Shown here: one piece after another, positions 7,085 to 15,250 of the stretch | Layout of the letters: each line of letters opens with the position of its first letter | How positions within the stretch are numbered: the stretch's first letter is position 1 | NCBI GenBank assembly: GCA_017616895.1 | Contig: JAFZXE010000011.1 | Coordinates: 82,462 to 146,461 of the forward strand | Source of the DNA: Bacteroidales bacterium | Lineage (GTDB): Bacteria; Bacteroidota; Bacteroidia; Bacteroidales; P3 | Direction of reading: 5' to 3' | Length of the DNA stretch: 64,000 bases | Notes under the pieces: generated by a model | Seen by the model: only the letters and a program-made list of their open reading frames with translations | Told to the model about the DNA's origin: nothing | Databases searched by the model: none | Translations under genes and position numbers: made by a program

Positions 7085-8248
7085 ATGAAACGCATGAAAA
7101 TATTCAATTTAACCGTTGCAATTATGGTTTCGTTACTGAACGTCTCAATGATGCAAGCACAAACCACCAAAAACATCTCCGTATCAGATAATGAATCATA
7201 CACGGACCATATTGCCTTGAGTAACGACACTAAGGATATGGACTTGATGGTTAAGTTTGTGTTTAACGAAGAAAAAAACACTCTAACCGTCAGTCTTATT
7301 TCGTACAGGACACTTTTTGTTTTCTGGGACAACGCAAGATACAAGAAAGCGATAAAACACCGTCGCATAAAACCAGATAATCTGCCATACGTGGTGAGCA
7401 GCAATCCTGGCGACCAGTTCAGAGTTACCCGAACATTCCGCAAGACCATTCCCAAACCCCGCCGAAAACAAATTCTCAAAAAGTGGATAGAAGTGAGCGG
7501 ACTTCAACCTATCGATAAAGAATTGATGATGGTGAACGACTTTATCGAACAGACGTTTGACATACAGGGAAAACTCGGCGTAGTAACTGTTCGGTTGCGC
7601 GATGTTATGCTCCTCGACGAGGTTAAGAAAAAATCTTCGTCAAGCCGCTATGACATAACATACGGAAGAGACCTGAACATAACCTACAAGGTGTCCCTAC
7701 AGCGTAACCCATGCTTCGGTCTTGACGAAGAGATTGCGTCTTCAGCCAACTCACTTGAAGCAATAAGTAAGAGTTATGCCACACTGCGTAAAACGGCAGA
7801 TAAAGTATCAAACGATGAGAGCCACAAGGTTTTTATTGATATGAAGGCGACACTGATAGAACAGTTCCCCAAGAATACCACTGCAAGCCGATGCGCTGAT
7901 ATCCAACAGTCTCGTGACAAGTACAACCAAATAGTTGACTCCATACAGGCACTTGATACAAAAATTGACGCTGTGGCGGCATCCGGTGCGGCTGGGCCAA
8001 TGGTCGATGGTGGAGGATTAAATGCCAGGGAAATACTATCCAATGCCCGTATATTGGACAATACTGTCTCGCGGTGGCTTGCCAGCCGTGATCCCGCCGA
8101 GCGTGCCGACTTGGTGGCTCAGGGTCGCAGTATCATAAAGGACATAAACACTCTGATAAGCGGCAGATATGGACAGACCAGCGAAGAAAAAAATGCAATT
8201 ACGGTTTTCCGCAAGGCTGAAAAATATTTCAACAAAGTATGCAAATAA
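7085..8248 (+). CDS. Exported protein of unknown family in the T6SS/ubiquitin-like operon
   Basis: A 387-residue protein with a Sec signal peptide (MKRMKIFN start, hydrophobic core to about residue 24, cleavage near MQA-QTT). The first part of the mature chain (about 30-215) looks beta-rich with a basic patch (TFRKTIPKPRRKQILKK), and the second part (about 220-387) is helical with Gln/Asp/Ser-rich segments and a glycine/alanine-rich break (AASGAAGPMVDGGG) near 300. Two ATGs (7085 and 7097) would each give a signal peptide. It starts 67 nt after the E2-like gene and its last codons overlap the next gene. I do not recognise the family. Bacteroidota T6SSs lack TssJLM and use other envelope proteins, so a role as a periplasmic component is a reasonable inference, not shown by the sequence. 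Confidence 0.7.
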   Translation: MKRMKIFNLTVAIMVSLLNVSMMQAQTTKNISVSDNESYTDHIALSNDTKDMDLMVKFVFNEEKNTLTVSLISYRTLFVFWDNARYKKAIKHRRIKPDNLPYVVSSNPGDQFRVTRTFRKTIPKPRRKQILKKWIEVSGLQPIDKELMMVNDFIEQTFDIQGKLGVVTVRLRDVMLLDEVKKKSSSSRYDITYGRDLNITYKVSLQRNPCFGLDEEIASSANSLEAISKSYATLRKTADKVSNDESHKVFIDMKATLIEQFPKNTTASRCADIQQSRDKYNQIVDSIQALDTKIDAVAASGAAGPMVDGGGLNAREILSNARILDNTVSRWLASRDPAERADLVAQGRSIIKDINTLISGRYGQTSEEKNAITVFRKAEKYFNKVCK

Positions 8249-9156
8249 GATATAAAAAGCATGGGCTCTTGATGGTCAGGTTGAAACTGGTGGTGGTTTT
8301 TATCATCTCCCTGTTTTTTAATATTCAATCAGACACCGTTTCTGCTCAGGATGAATCTATGATAGATCCGTTCCGCGAGCAGCAGTTGTCAGGTCGTATG
8401 ATTCAATTCATCGACGATTTCAATCGCCTATACACTTCCGATGGTATGCGTTTTGGCCGTGCCATGTCCGATTTTGAATCAGCGACCCATGTTCAGGTTG
8501 TCGGACAGAAGATACGAATGTTGAATAATAGTTTTCAGTCACTTGATTTCAGGTGGAATGCATTTGTACAGTCCGAGCAAGTCGAAATCGCCGAGAGTGA
8601 AGAACTTATGGATTTGATGACAAAGGTTCAGCAGCTTAAACAGGCTGTTGGCGACAGTATAGCGGCTCAGCAGAACAAGTGCGACGCAGTGGCTGACTTT
8701 ATTGAAGCTGAGCGCTATCTTGCCTCTCAGGACACCATATACAAGGAGCTCTATAAGAAGGCGCGGAATCTTTCTTTAGTTAAACAGTTGGCCCCTCAGC
8801 TGGAAAAAGTAAAAAATGAGGAAAAATCGGCATTTGAGAAGATAGAAACAAGCTATGGCAAATCAAGAGAGGCTGCGCAGCTCATACCGCAACTGAATAC
8901 TCGCGCTGACTGTTTAGAAGAGCGGTACTTGGCACTAAAGTCTATTTCCGGCAAAATCCAGGCAATGGAGTACAAGCCTTTAATAGAACGAGCCAAGGAC
9001 TACCTGATGGGATTGGCATGTGTGTCGGTGATTCTCATATTTTTCAATATGATCGTAACAAAAATTAAAGCAGCAAAAAAAGCCCGCGAGATGCTGAAAA
9101 AACAGAAAGAGCTGCTCTCAAGAAACAACAATAACAGTGAATATCCCACGATATAA
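8239..9156 (+). CDS. Exported coiled-coil protein with a C-terminal membrane anchor, unknown family
   Basis: A 305-residue protein with an N-terminal hydrophobic segment reading as a signal peptide (RLKLVVVFIISLFFNIQ, end near SAQ), a long helical ectodomain (about 40-250) full of Gln, Glu and Ala heptad-like stretches, one membrane segment (MGLACVSVILIFFNMIV, about 258-274) and a short very basic cytoplasmic tail (KAAKKAREMLKKQKELL). The predicted topology is periplasmic ectodomain and cytoplasmic tail. ATG 8239 overlaps the preceding gene by 10 nt; ATG 8272 gives a more usual signal-peptide length and may be the true start. The overlap suggests translational coupling. No known motif was found. 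It may bridge the periplasm and the inner membrane in the secretion machine; that is inference from topology and neighbours. Confidence 0.7.
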   Translation: MQIRYKKHGLLMVRLKLVVVFIISLFFNIQSDTVSAQDESMIDPFREQQLSGRMIQFIDDFNRLYTSDGMRFGRAMSDFESATHVQVVGQKIRMLNNSFQSLDFRWNAFVQSEQVEIAESEELMDLMTKVQQLKQAVGDSIAAQQNKCDAVADFIEAERYLASQDTIYKELYKKARNLSLVKQLAPQLEKVKNEEKSAFEKIETSYGKSREAAQLIPQLNTRADCLEERYLALKSISGKIQAMEYKPLIERAKDYLMGLACVSVILIFFNMIVTKIKAAKKAREMLKKQKELLSRNNNNSEYPTI

Positions 9157-9229
9157 TAATATGGTGAAGGATTCCTTAATCACAGGAAATTCAATTGACA
9201 ACTAATTCTGACAATCAAACAATAACGCA

Positions 9230-11578
9230 ATGTCAATACGAATCTTACTATCCAGAATCGCAATAGTATTCAGTTTGGTCTGTGTCACAGCGTGTGGCAA
9301 GTTCGACAAAACTTTGGACGACAACGTTGATCCCGATATTCTTTCTCATCTGTTTGAAAAAAAGGATGAGAAAATCAAAGTTGTGGACGTTGAATTTGCG
9401 ACCGACTATAAAACATTCACAGTCTCCACTGATGTCGAGCATGATGTAGGCTATCACGAACTCAAGGATTCAACAAAAGTCCGTGTGGAGGTCAAGGAAA
9501 CCATTGAAGGTGTTGGAATGGCCAGATTCACAACCCCTCGTTTAAAAGAAATAAAAAACATTGAGGCAGAAAGTGTTTCTCAACTGGGTATAAAAATGCT
9601 GGTTTTAATAGACCGTACACTTCCTCAATCAAATCTTGATGCACTACGGTCTCTTGTATTGGAGATGAAAACCACCTTTACTGGAGACAATTTGTATGTC
9701 GCCTTTATGGATAGCAATAGCGTATCCGAATCTATGTTGGCTTCCGATTATGTGCTTGACAATTATTTTGTCAAGTCTCGCTCTAATCATGTGTGCCTAT
9801 ACAGGTCGATACTCCAGAAGAGCCAAGAAATGTTGCAGAGAGATAATTGTTGGATGGATGCCACAAAACTGGTTTTGCTCACTTTCTCAAATGAAAAAGT
9901 CTATCAAGACGGCAGTGACGAACCTCTTGATCCGAACCATTTCCTGTTCCAAGAGCAACTGACAGACAGGGATTTTGAACTTGACGACACGTCGTTTGTC
10001 GCCTACTACGCCAGTATGAACACCTTGCAAAACGGAGATGACGATTATGCAAAAAACATTCTGCGCATTTTTTGTACAAACACAGGTGGTCAATATATCG
10101 ACAATTTCAACTGGGTGTCATTTAAACGTGACATGTACCGAACCCTGAATATTATCACCCCAGACAATGAGTTTCTATTTGAGAACCCAGACAACAAAGT
10201 CTATCGAGGCGACAATAAACGGCTGATGGTCAGCTTCTATGATATTAAAGCCGACACCCTTATGGCATCGTTCACGGCTTCTATCAACAAAGGAGAGATG
10301 TTCGATCCGATAATAGTCAACGAACAACCATTTCACCATATCATCATTCAAGGCATCATACTTGGAATATTCCTTATAGCTTTAGTTTATCTTGCTATAC
10401 AAATAATAGTTCCATTCGTCTCGTATTGCATTTTTCGCCGCAGGTATGTCGTAAAATACACTGGACGTGGCATGTGTTTTGACAGCAAGCCTGTTGGAGA
10501 GTGCTGTTATCTATGCAAAGCACCTTTTGAAAAAGGCGATGATATTGTTGTCAAGTGTGAGCACACTACACACAAAACTTGTTGGGATGAAAACTCGTAC
10601 CACTGCCCTGAATACAGCGACCGCTGCAAACATGGCTCGCACTACTACAATGTTCACAAAATCCATGACCCACGGAATGCCCCTTATTACCTGAAATGGC
10701 TTTTGGTTGCCATCGCAGCATCGGTATTTTCTTGGCTGATTTTCCTTATGTATGTGCATTTTGACTACTATTCAAACCTTTACCCCTTCGCTCATTCTTC
10801 AGTCACCCAGCCCCCATTCCTCGGTCTTTCCATTGCTTTTTTCCTTACGTTAGGGCTCTCGGCCCTTGCATTGCGTCGCAGGACAAACATTCGTGCTGCG
10901 CTTTCTGTGACTCTTCGCGCTGTTATCGCTGCCGTAGGATGCTATCTTTCGTTCATGGTCATCAACTTGATTATCTTCATTTTCAACATCAATAATTATA
11001 CTTTTCTAATCAATTGGATACCTTGGACTTTGTCGGGATTTATTATTGCTGCATGCACCACCTTCGCCACAAGCATACGTCACAGCCGTTGGATTCTTCT
11101 GGCAAGCGTATTGGTCGGATTTCTGTCCATGTATGCCTGGAACACTCTTTTCTGCTTCTTCGAACTTGACTTCAGGCTCTTCACTCTTCTAAGTTTTGTC
11201 ATATACTGTATAGGTCTTGCCCTGGCCATCGCCGTTGCTGCCCCTCGTTCCGAACGCTATTTCTTAAAGGTTCAAGGGGCTGTCAAAACTATGGATATCG
11301 CCCTCTACAAATGGTTCCGCAACAATCCAGACCGTGTTGTGACGATAGGCAAATCTGTTGATTGCTCTCTGCAGCTTTCGTGGGACCTACAAGGCGAAGT
11401 CGCTCCTGTGCAGGCCGAGATACGTATGCGCAAACGTTCTCCATACCTCATCCCTATTGAGCCCGGTGTATATATGCGCGGCAAAAAACTCCGTGTAAAC
11501 AAAAAATACCGTCTCTTCCACGGACGTACCTTCACTATCGGCCAAACAAATTTCACCTACGTTGAAAAAGACCGTTAA
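9230..11578 (+). CDS. Membrane RING-finger-like protein with lipobox, VWA-like and FHA-like domains (candidate E3)
   Basis: A 782-residue multidomain protein. The N-terminus has a lipobox VTAC (C22) after a hydrophobic segment. A VWA-like domain spans about 120-310: strand IKMLVLID with D128, and a later TKLVLLTFS strand, but a poor metal motif. The first membrane segment lies at about 372-400 and is followed by FRRRYVVKY, placing the next part in the cytoplasm. The zinc motif there is C426-x2-C429-x13-C443-x-H445-x2-H448-x2-C451-x7-C459-x6-C466, a RING-H2 pattern with an irregular last pair. About six membrane segments follow (488-670), returning the C-terminus to the cytoplasm, where 700-778 resembles an FHA domain (IGKSVDCSLQL) without the usual Arg/Ser/His pocket. 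Together with E1, E2 and Ubl genes it is a candidate membrane-bound E3 or scaffold. It ends the operon. Confidence 0.8.
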   Translation: MSIRILLSRIAIVFSLVCVTACGKFDKTLDDNVDPDILSHLFEKKDEKIKVVDVEFATDYKTFTVSTDVEHDVGYHELKDSTKVRVEVKETIEGVGMARFTTPRLKEIKNIEAESVSQLGIKMLVLIDRTLPQSNLDALRSLVLEMKTTFTGDNLYVAFMDSNSVSESMLASDYVLDNYFVKSRSNHVCLYRSILQKSQEMLQRDNCWMDATKLVLLTFSNEKVYQDGSDEPLDPNHFLFQEQLTDRDFELDDTSFVAYYASMNTLQNGDDDYAKNILRIFCTNTGGQYIDNFNWVSFKRDMYRTLNIITPDNEFLFENPDNKVYRGDNKRLMVSFYDIKADTLMASFTASINKGEMFDPIIVNEQPFHHIIIQGIILGIFLIALVYLAIQIIVPFVSYCIFRRRYVVKYTGRGMCFDSKPVGECCYLCKAPFEKGDDIVVKCEHTTHKTCWDENSYHCPEYSDRCKHGSHYYNVHKIHDPRNAPYYLKWLLVAIAASVFSWLIFLMYVHFDYYSNLYPFAHSSVTQPPFLGLSIAFFLTLGLSALALRRRTNIRAALSVTLRAVIAAVGCYLSFMVINLIIFIFNINNYTFLINWIPWTLSGFIIAACTTFATSIRHSRWILLASVLVGFLSMYAWNTLFCFFELDFRLFTLLSFVIYCIGLALAIAVAAPRSERYFLKVQGAVKTMDIALYKWFRNNPDRVVTIGKSVDCSLQLSWDLQGEVAPVQAEIRMRKRSPYLIPIEPGVYMRGKKLRVNKKYRLFHGRTFTIGQTNFTYVEKDR

Positions 11579-11668
11579 CTTTGTTCGATGATTAGTAAAT
11601 CAATGTATGACTGATATCGTTAAAGTATAATGTCAGATATGCAGACATACGGGTTACCCTATTGATAA
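11579..11668. other. Probable island/core junction
   Basis: These 90 bases separate the end of the RING gene from the comM remnant. They are AT-rich and have no gene. Base composition changes from AT-leaning upstream to GC-rich and Cys/Pro-codon-rich downstream within about 150 bp. No direct repeat or tRNA end was recognised. Confidence 0.4.
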
Positions 11669-12328
11669 TCCACATCTTACAAACGGCACAAATTTATCCT
11701 CTTGGATGAACTACCTGAATTTAAGCGCACTGCGCTTGAAGTGCTGCGCCAACCCATGGAGGAACGCCACGTCACTATCAGCCGCGCCAAGACCACCATC
11801 GAATACCCAGCCTCCTTCATGCTCATCGCAGCCATGAACCCCTGCCCCTGCGGCTACTACAACCACCCCACCATCGCGTGCACCTGCCCTCCAGGCGCCG
11901 TCCACCGCTACCTCAACAAAGTCAGCGGCCCACTCATGGACCGCATCGACATCCACATCGAAGTAATACCCGTCCCCGTCGCCGAACTCGGCAAGGCTCT
12001 CCCCTCCGAACCCAGCGCCGTCATCCGCGAGCGAGTAATAGCCGCCCGAGCCATACAGACGGAGCGTTTCAAGAACACCCCAAACGTCCACTGCAATGCC
12101 CAGATGACCAGCAAGCTCACCCGCCAGTACTGCCAACTGTCCGACCAGTGCCGCACCATAATGGAAGCCGCCATGAACCGTCTAGGCCTCTCCGCAAGAG
12201 CCTACGACCGCATCCTAAGGGTAGCAAGAACCATAGCCGACCTCGAAGCCAACCCCCAAATAACCCCAACCCACCTCTCCGAAGCCATAACCTACCGCTC
12301 CCTCGACCGCGACTCCTGGGGCAAGTGA
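11669..12328 (+). pseudogene. comM: 5'-truncated ComM/YifB-like Mg-chelatase AAA+ ATPase
   Basis: The frame (open after TAA 11666-11668) gives the C-terminal part of the YifB/ComM family, a branch-migration helicase used in natural transformation. It begins just before the Walker B segment, LLDELPEFKR, and contains the CPCGYYNHP and C-x-C zinc-like cluster, the DRIDIHIEV sensor region and the C-terminal Mg_chelatase_C part (GLSARAYDRILRVARTIADLE). A full-length protein has about 500 residues; the first 290 or so, including the Lon-protease-like domain and the Walker A loop, are absent. The first usable start (TTG 11702) lies inside the Walker B motif, so a working ATPase cannot be made. The break is at the edge of the T6SS/ubiquitin-like run. 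It is either a recombination scar or, if this is an assembled metagenome, a chimeric join. Confidence 0.8.
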
Positions 12329-12366
12329 CATTATCTAATAATATCCAAAGACAAGAAAGGAGATGC

Positions 12367-12702
12367 TTAATGCATCTCCTTTAGTTTCTCGTCCAGTTTT
12401 TCGACCACCTGTTTGTGGATTAGTTCGTATTTGTCGGCGTGGCGCATGTAGTAGGCCATACTCTCGTCGAACTGCTGTTGCGTGACTCCGTGCTTTGCGA
12501 AGATGCTGTCGTAGGTGGCCACAATCACGGGGTCGGTAATTATGCTGTCCATGCCGCGTTCCACAGCGTAGAAACCTTCGAGCTGATAGGCGTCGGTGAG
12601 CAGCGCCACCATCTGAGGTTCCTCAATCAAGCACTTCGGCTTGCGATCACAGGCGGCACACAACAACAGGAATATTGCGGAAATGGCTATAATACGATTC
12701 AT
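12367..12702 (-). CDS. DUF4296-type lipoprotein
   Basis: A 111-residue lipoprotein with an N-terminal signal and lipobox LLCAAC (cysteine at about 18), so it is probably anchored in the outer or inner membrane. The mature part matches the small Bacteroidota family DUF4296: an MVALLTDAYQLEG helix, a short acidic stretch, a DSIFAKHGVTQQQFDESMAYYMRH helix and a lysine-rich tail. Function is unknown for the family. It lies downstream of the hydrogenase operon on the same strand but beyond a strong terminator (12777-12814), and a TAnnTTTG-like box stands before it, so it is probably transcribed alone. Confidence 0.75.
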   Translation of the reverse strand: MNRIIAISAIFLLLCAACDRKPKCLIEEPQMVALLTDAYQLEGFYAVERGMDSIITDPVIVATYDSIFAKHGVTQQQFDESMAYYMRHADKYELIHKQVVEKLDEKLKEMH

Positions 12703-12734
12703 TTGCGACAGGATTTGTTATACTTTACGGTTGG

Positions 12735-12742
12735 CAAAGTTA
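12735..12742 (-). promoter_or_regulatory. Possible Bacteroidota -7 element before the DUF4296 gene
   Basis: The + strand reads CAAAGTTA, that is TAACTTTG on the minus strand, an exact TAnnTTTG box 33 nt upstream of the start codon. No clear -33 TTTG element is present at 19-21 nt spacing, so the call is tentative. Confidence 0.4.
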
Positions 12743-12776
12743 CGACTTTTTGCAAGATTGGTAACGTTTGCGGCGT

Positions 12777-12814
12777 AAAAAAATCGTGCCACGCTTTGCA
12801 GCATGGCACGATTT
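12777..12814 (-). terminator. Intrinsic terminator of the hydrogenase operon
   Basis: On the minus strand an 11-bp perfect stem (AAATCGTGCCA pairing with TGGCACGATTT) with additional inner GC pairs is followed by a run of seven T. It lies 20 nt after the hydC stop codon. Confidence 0.85.
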
Positions 12815-12834
12815 CATTAACGAATCTGCTCGTC

Positions 12835-13311
12835 TTATTTGTACTCGGCGATGATGCCAGGTACCTGATCGGGGGTGAGACGGCCATAGACCTTGCCACC
12901 GATCATGGCGACAGGAGCAAGACCGCAGGCGCCGACGCAACGGAGGGTGTTCAGAGAGAACTTACCGTCGGGGGTGCATTTTCCAACCGGGATGTTGAGC
13001 TCGCGTGAGAAAGCGTCGAGCACTTTCTCAGCACCGCGCACGTAGCAAGCGGTACCGAGGCAGATGTCGATGGGGTGTTCGCCCTTGGGCTCCATGGTGA
13101 AGAAGCTGTAGAAAGAGACGATACCATAGACTTTGGCCACCGGCATTTTCAGCTCGTGAGCAATGACTTCCTGTACTTCAGCGGGGAGATAGCCGAACTT
13201 GCCCTGCACCTGGTGCAGCACGTTGATGACCTCACCCGACTTGTTACCAAAGTTCTTGCAGACTTCTTTGATAAAATTGACTTTATCTTCGGATATTTTG
13301 ATGTTTGCCAT
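12835..13311 (-). CDS. hydC: NAD-dependent [FeFe] hydrogenase, NuoE-like subunit HydC/HndA
   Basis: A 158-residue thioredoxin-like [2Fe-2S] protein of the NuoE family. In bifurcating hydrogenases it works with the NuoF-like subunit in NAD(P)(H) electron exchange. Visible features are the N-terminal helical part ending GKFGYLPAEVQEV, the first cysteine pair in CLGTACYVRG and the second in LRCVGACGLAP, giving the four ligands of the cluster, and a closing GRLTPDQVPGIIAEYK segment. Length fits the family (about 150-165). It is the last gene of the operon and has its own terminator. The gap to hydA contains GTGACC-type repeats. Confidence 0.9.
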   Translation of the reverse strand: MANIKISEDKVNFIKEVCKNFGNKSGEVINVLHQVQGKFGYLPAEVQEVIAHELKMPVAKVYGIVSFYSFFTMEPKGEHPIDICLGTACYVRGAEKVLDAFSRELNIPVGKCTPDGKFSLNTLRCVGACGLAPVAMIGGKVYGRLTPDQVPGIIAEYK

Positions 13312-13325
13312 TTTCTTTATTTTTT

Positions 13326-13398
13326 TGTGACCCGTGACCCGTGACCTGTGATACGAATGATTTCATCTCACTGGTCACTGGTCACTCATCACTGGTTA
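13326..13398. repeat. GTGACCCGTGACC / CACTGGTCACTGG short repeats
   Basis: The hydA-hydC spacer has three copies of a GTGACCCGTGACCTGTGA unit followed by an inverted set of CACTGGTCACTGGTCACTCATCACTGG. A shorter GTGACTTGTGACCTGTGACC copy lies at 55422-55446 before aroE. Confidence 0.75.
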
Positions 13399-13399
13399 C

Positions 13400-15193
13400 T
13401 TATTTTGTTGCCTCGATTTTATCGGATTTGTCGAAATAGTGGGTGTGCAGCTGCTCGTGGCTGAGGTGGCCGCAAGGTTCACCGTAGTATTCCTTGTAAA
13501 TGGCGATGATGTCGGGGTTCTCGTGGCTCTTACGGATGGGCTTGCCAGCGTCCTCACGGTAGATGGCATCCATACGTTTCTTGATGATGTCGCTGTGGCC
13601 GTGGTGGTAGGGCTGACCAGCGCCGCCGATGCAACCACCGGGGCATGCCATAACTTCGACGAAGTGGTAGCCGTTGGGGTTGCCAGCGCGAACCTCTTCC
13701 ATAAGTTTGCGAGCGTTGCCGAGACCGTAGCAGATGGCGACCTTCACGGGCAGACCGTCGAAGTCAACGGTAGCCTCGCGGATGGATTCACCGAAAATAC
13801 CGCGGCACTCCTCGAAGTCGATTCTCGGCAGAGTCTTGCCAGTGTGGACTTCGTAAGCGGTACGAATGGCAGCTTCCATCACACCGCCGGTAGCGCCGAA
13901 GATGACGGCGGCACCAGTCGATGAGCCGAGCGGGCTGTCGAAGTCTTCCTCAGGCAGAGCGTTGAGGTCGATGTTGCACTGTTTGAGCATGTGAGCCAGC
14001 TCGCGGGTAGTCAGCGAGAAGTTCACATCGGGATCGCCGTTGACTTTGAACTCGTCGCGGGCCACCTCGCTCTTCTTAGCCAAGCACGGCATGATGGAGA
14101 CGCAGACGATGTCTTCGCGTTTCACACCAATCTTGTTGGCGAAGTAGTTCTTGGTGACAGCGCCGAACATCTGCTGAGGCGATTTGGCTGTCGAAGGATA
14201 TTCGAGCAGGTCGGGGAAGTTCTTCTCGTAGAAGGTGACCCAACCCGGGCAGCAGCTGGTGAACTGAGGCAGCTTGACGTTCTTGTCGCCGCCGAGGAAA
14301 GCCTTCACGCGGTTAAGCAGCTCGGTGCCTTCTTCCATGATGGTGAGGTCAGCACTCCAGTCGGTATCGAAGACATAGTCGAATCCGAGACGACGGAGAG
14401 CAGCGGCCATCTTGCCGGTGACGATGGTGCCGGGTTCCATGCCGAACTCTTCGCCGAGGGCGACGCGGACGGCGGGAGCGGTCTGGACAACCACTTTCTT
14501 GGTAGGATCGGCGATGGCTTTGAGCACGTCGCTGATGTTGTCAACGAGGGTGAGAGCACCCACGGGGCAGACCTGTACGCACTGGCCGCAGTTGACGCAG
14601 CTGGTGTCGCCAAGGGGCTGCTCGAAGGCGGGCGAAACCACCGACGGGAAACCACGGTTCACGCCGCTGAGGGCGCCAACGCTCTGGAATTTGTTACACA
14701 TCTCTTCGCAACGACGGCAATAGACGCATTTGTCCATGTCGCGATAGACGCTGAGGGTGTGGTCTTTCTTGTAGGTTGACTGAGCGCCCTTGAAGGGGAT
14801 TTCGCGGATACCCATGCGTGCAGCGAGAGACTGGAGTTCGCAGTCGCCGCTCTTCTCGCACTGGAGGCAGTCGTTCGGGTGGTCGCTGAGGATAAGCTCA
14901 ACGACGGTTTTGCGGGCGTTTAAAGCGCGCGGTGAGGCGGTGAGAACCTCCATACCCTCTACGCAGTCGGTAGCGCAAGCGGGGGCGAGGTTGCGGCGCG
15001 GCTTGCCGTTGAAGTCCTTCACGACCTCAACCATGCAGACGCGGCATCCGCCGGGTTTGTTTTCAAATTTCATTCCGTCGAGCTCGAAGTAGCAGAGCGT
15101 AGGAATATCGATACCGGCCATACGGGCAGCTTTCAGAATAGTGGTGCCTTCGGGGACCTGAATCGCTTTATGATCTATGGTTACGTTTATCAT
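13400..15193 (-). CDS. hydA: Electron-bifurcating [FeFe] hydrogenase catalytic subunit HydA/HndD
   Basis: A 597-residue group A3-type [FeFe] hydrogenase producing or consuming H2 with ferredoxin and NAD(P). The N-terminal NuoG-like [2Fe-2S] domain contains CRVC, then the His-Cys3 cluster HPNDCLQCEKSGDC, then two [4Fe-4S] motifs CVYCRRCEEMC and CVNCGQCVQVC. The H-cluster motifs are all present: TSCCPGW (about 313), MPCLAKKSE (about 368) and ACPGGCIGGAGQP (about 518). A small C-terminal SSU-like segment with GEPCGHLSHEQLH closes the chain. The [FeFe] maturases HydEFG are not in this window and must be elsewhere if the enzyme is active. The order of genes here (thioredoxin-like Fd, NuoF-like, HydA, NuoE-like) matches the Hnd-type arrangement with HndA placed last. 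Confidence 0.95.
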   Translation of the reverse strand: MINVTIDHKAIQVPEGTTILKAARMAGIDIPTLCYFELDGMKFENKPGGCRVCMVEVVKDFNGKPRRNLAPACATDCVEGMEVLTASPRALNARKTVVELILSDHPNDCLQCEKSGDCELQSLAARMGIREIPFKGAQSTYKKDHTLSVYRDMDKCVYCRRCEEMCNKFQSVGALSGVNRGFPSVVSPAFEQPLGDTSCVNCGQCVQVCPVGALTLVDNISDVLKAIADPTKKVVVQTAPAVRVALGEEFGMEPGTIVTGKMAAALRRLGFDYVFDTDWSADLTIMEEGTELLNRVKAFLGGDKNVKLPQFTSCCPGWVTFYEKNFPDLLEYPSTAKSPQQMFGAVTKNYFANKIGVKREDIVCVSIMPCLAKKSEVARDEFKVNGDPDVNFSLTTRELAHMLKQCNIDLNALPEEDFDSPLGSSTGAAVIFGATGGVMEAAIRTAYEVHTGKTLPRIDFEECRGIFGESIREATVDFDGLPVKVAICYGLGNARKLMEEVRAGNPNGYHFVEVMACPGGCIGGAGQPYHHGHSDIIKKRMDAIYREDAGKPIRKSHENPDIIAIYKEYYGEPCGHLSHEQLHTHYFDKSDKIEATK

Positions 15194-15214
15194 TGTTTCT
15201 TATTGTTTTTATGT

Positions 15215-15245
15215 CGGACTAGTCAGACTAGTCAGACTGGTCGGA
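15215..15245. repeat. GACTAGTCA tandem repeat in the hydB-hydA spacer
   Basis: Three imperfect copies of a 10-bp unit (GGACTAGTCA, GACTAGTCAGACTGGTC) fill the short hydB-hydA spacer. The unit is palindromic, so it could form small hairpins. It is not followed by a T run. Confidence 0.7.
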
Positions 15246-15250
15246 CAATT

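Noticed and set aside
11702-12328. Functional short comM gene starting at TTG 11702
   Set aside because: Such a start would fall inside the Walker B motif and leave no Walker A loop, so a working ATPase is not possible.
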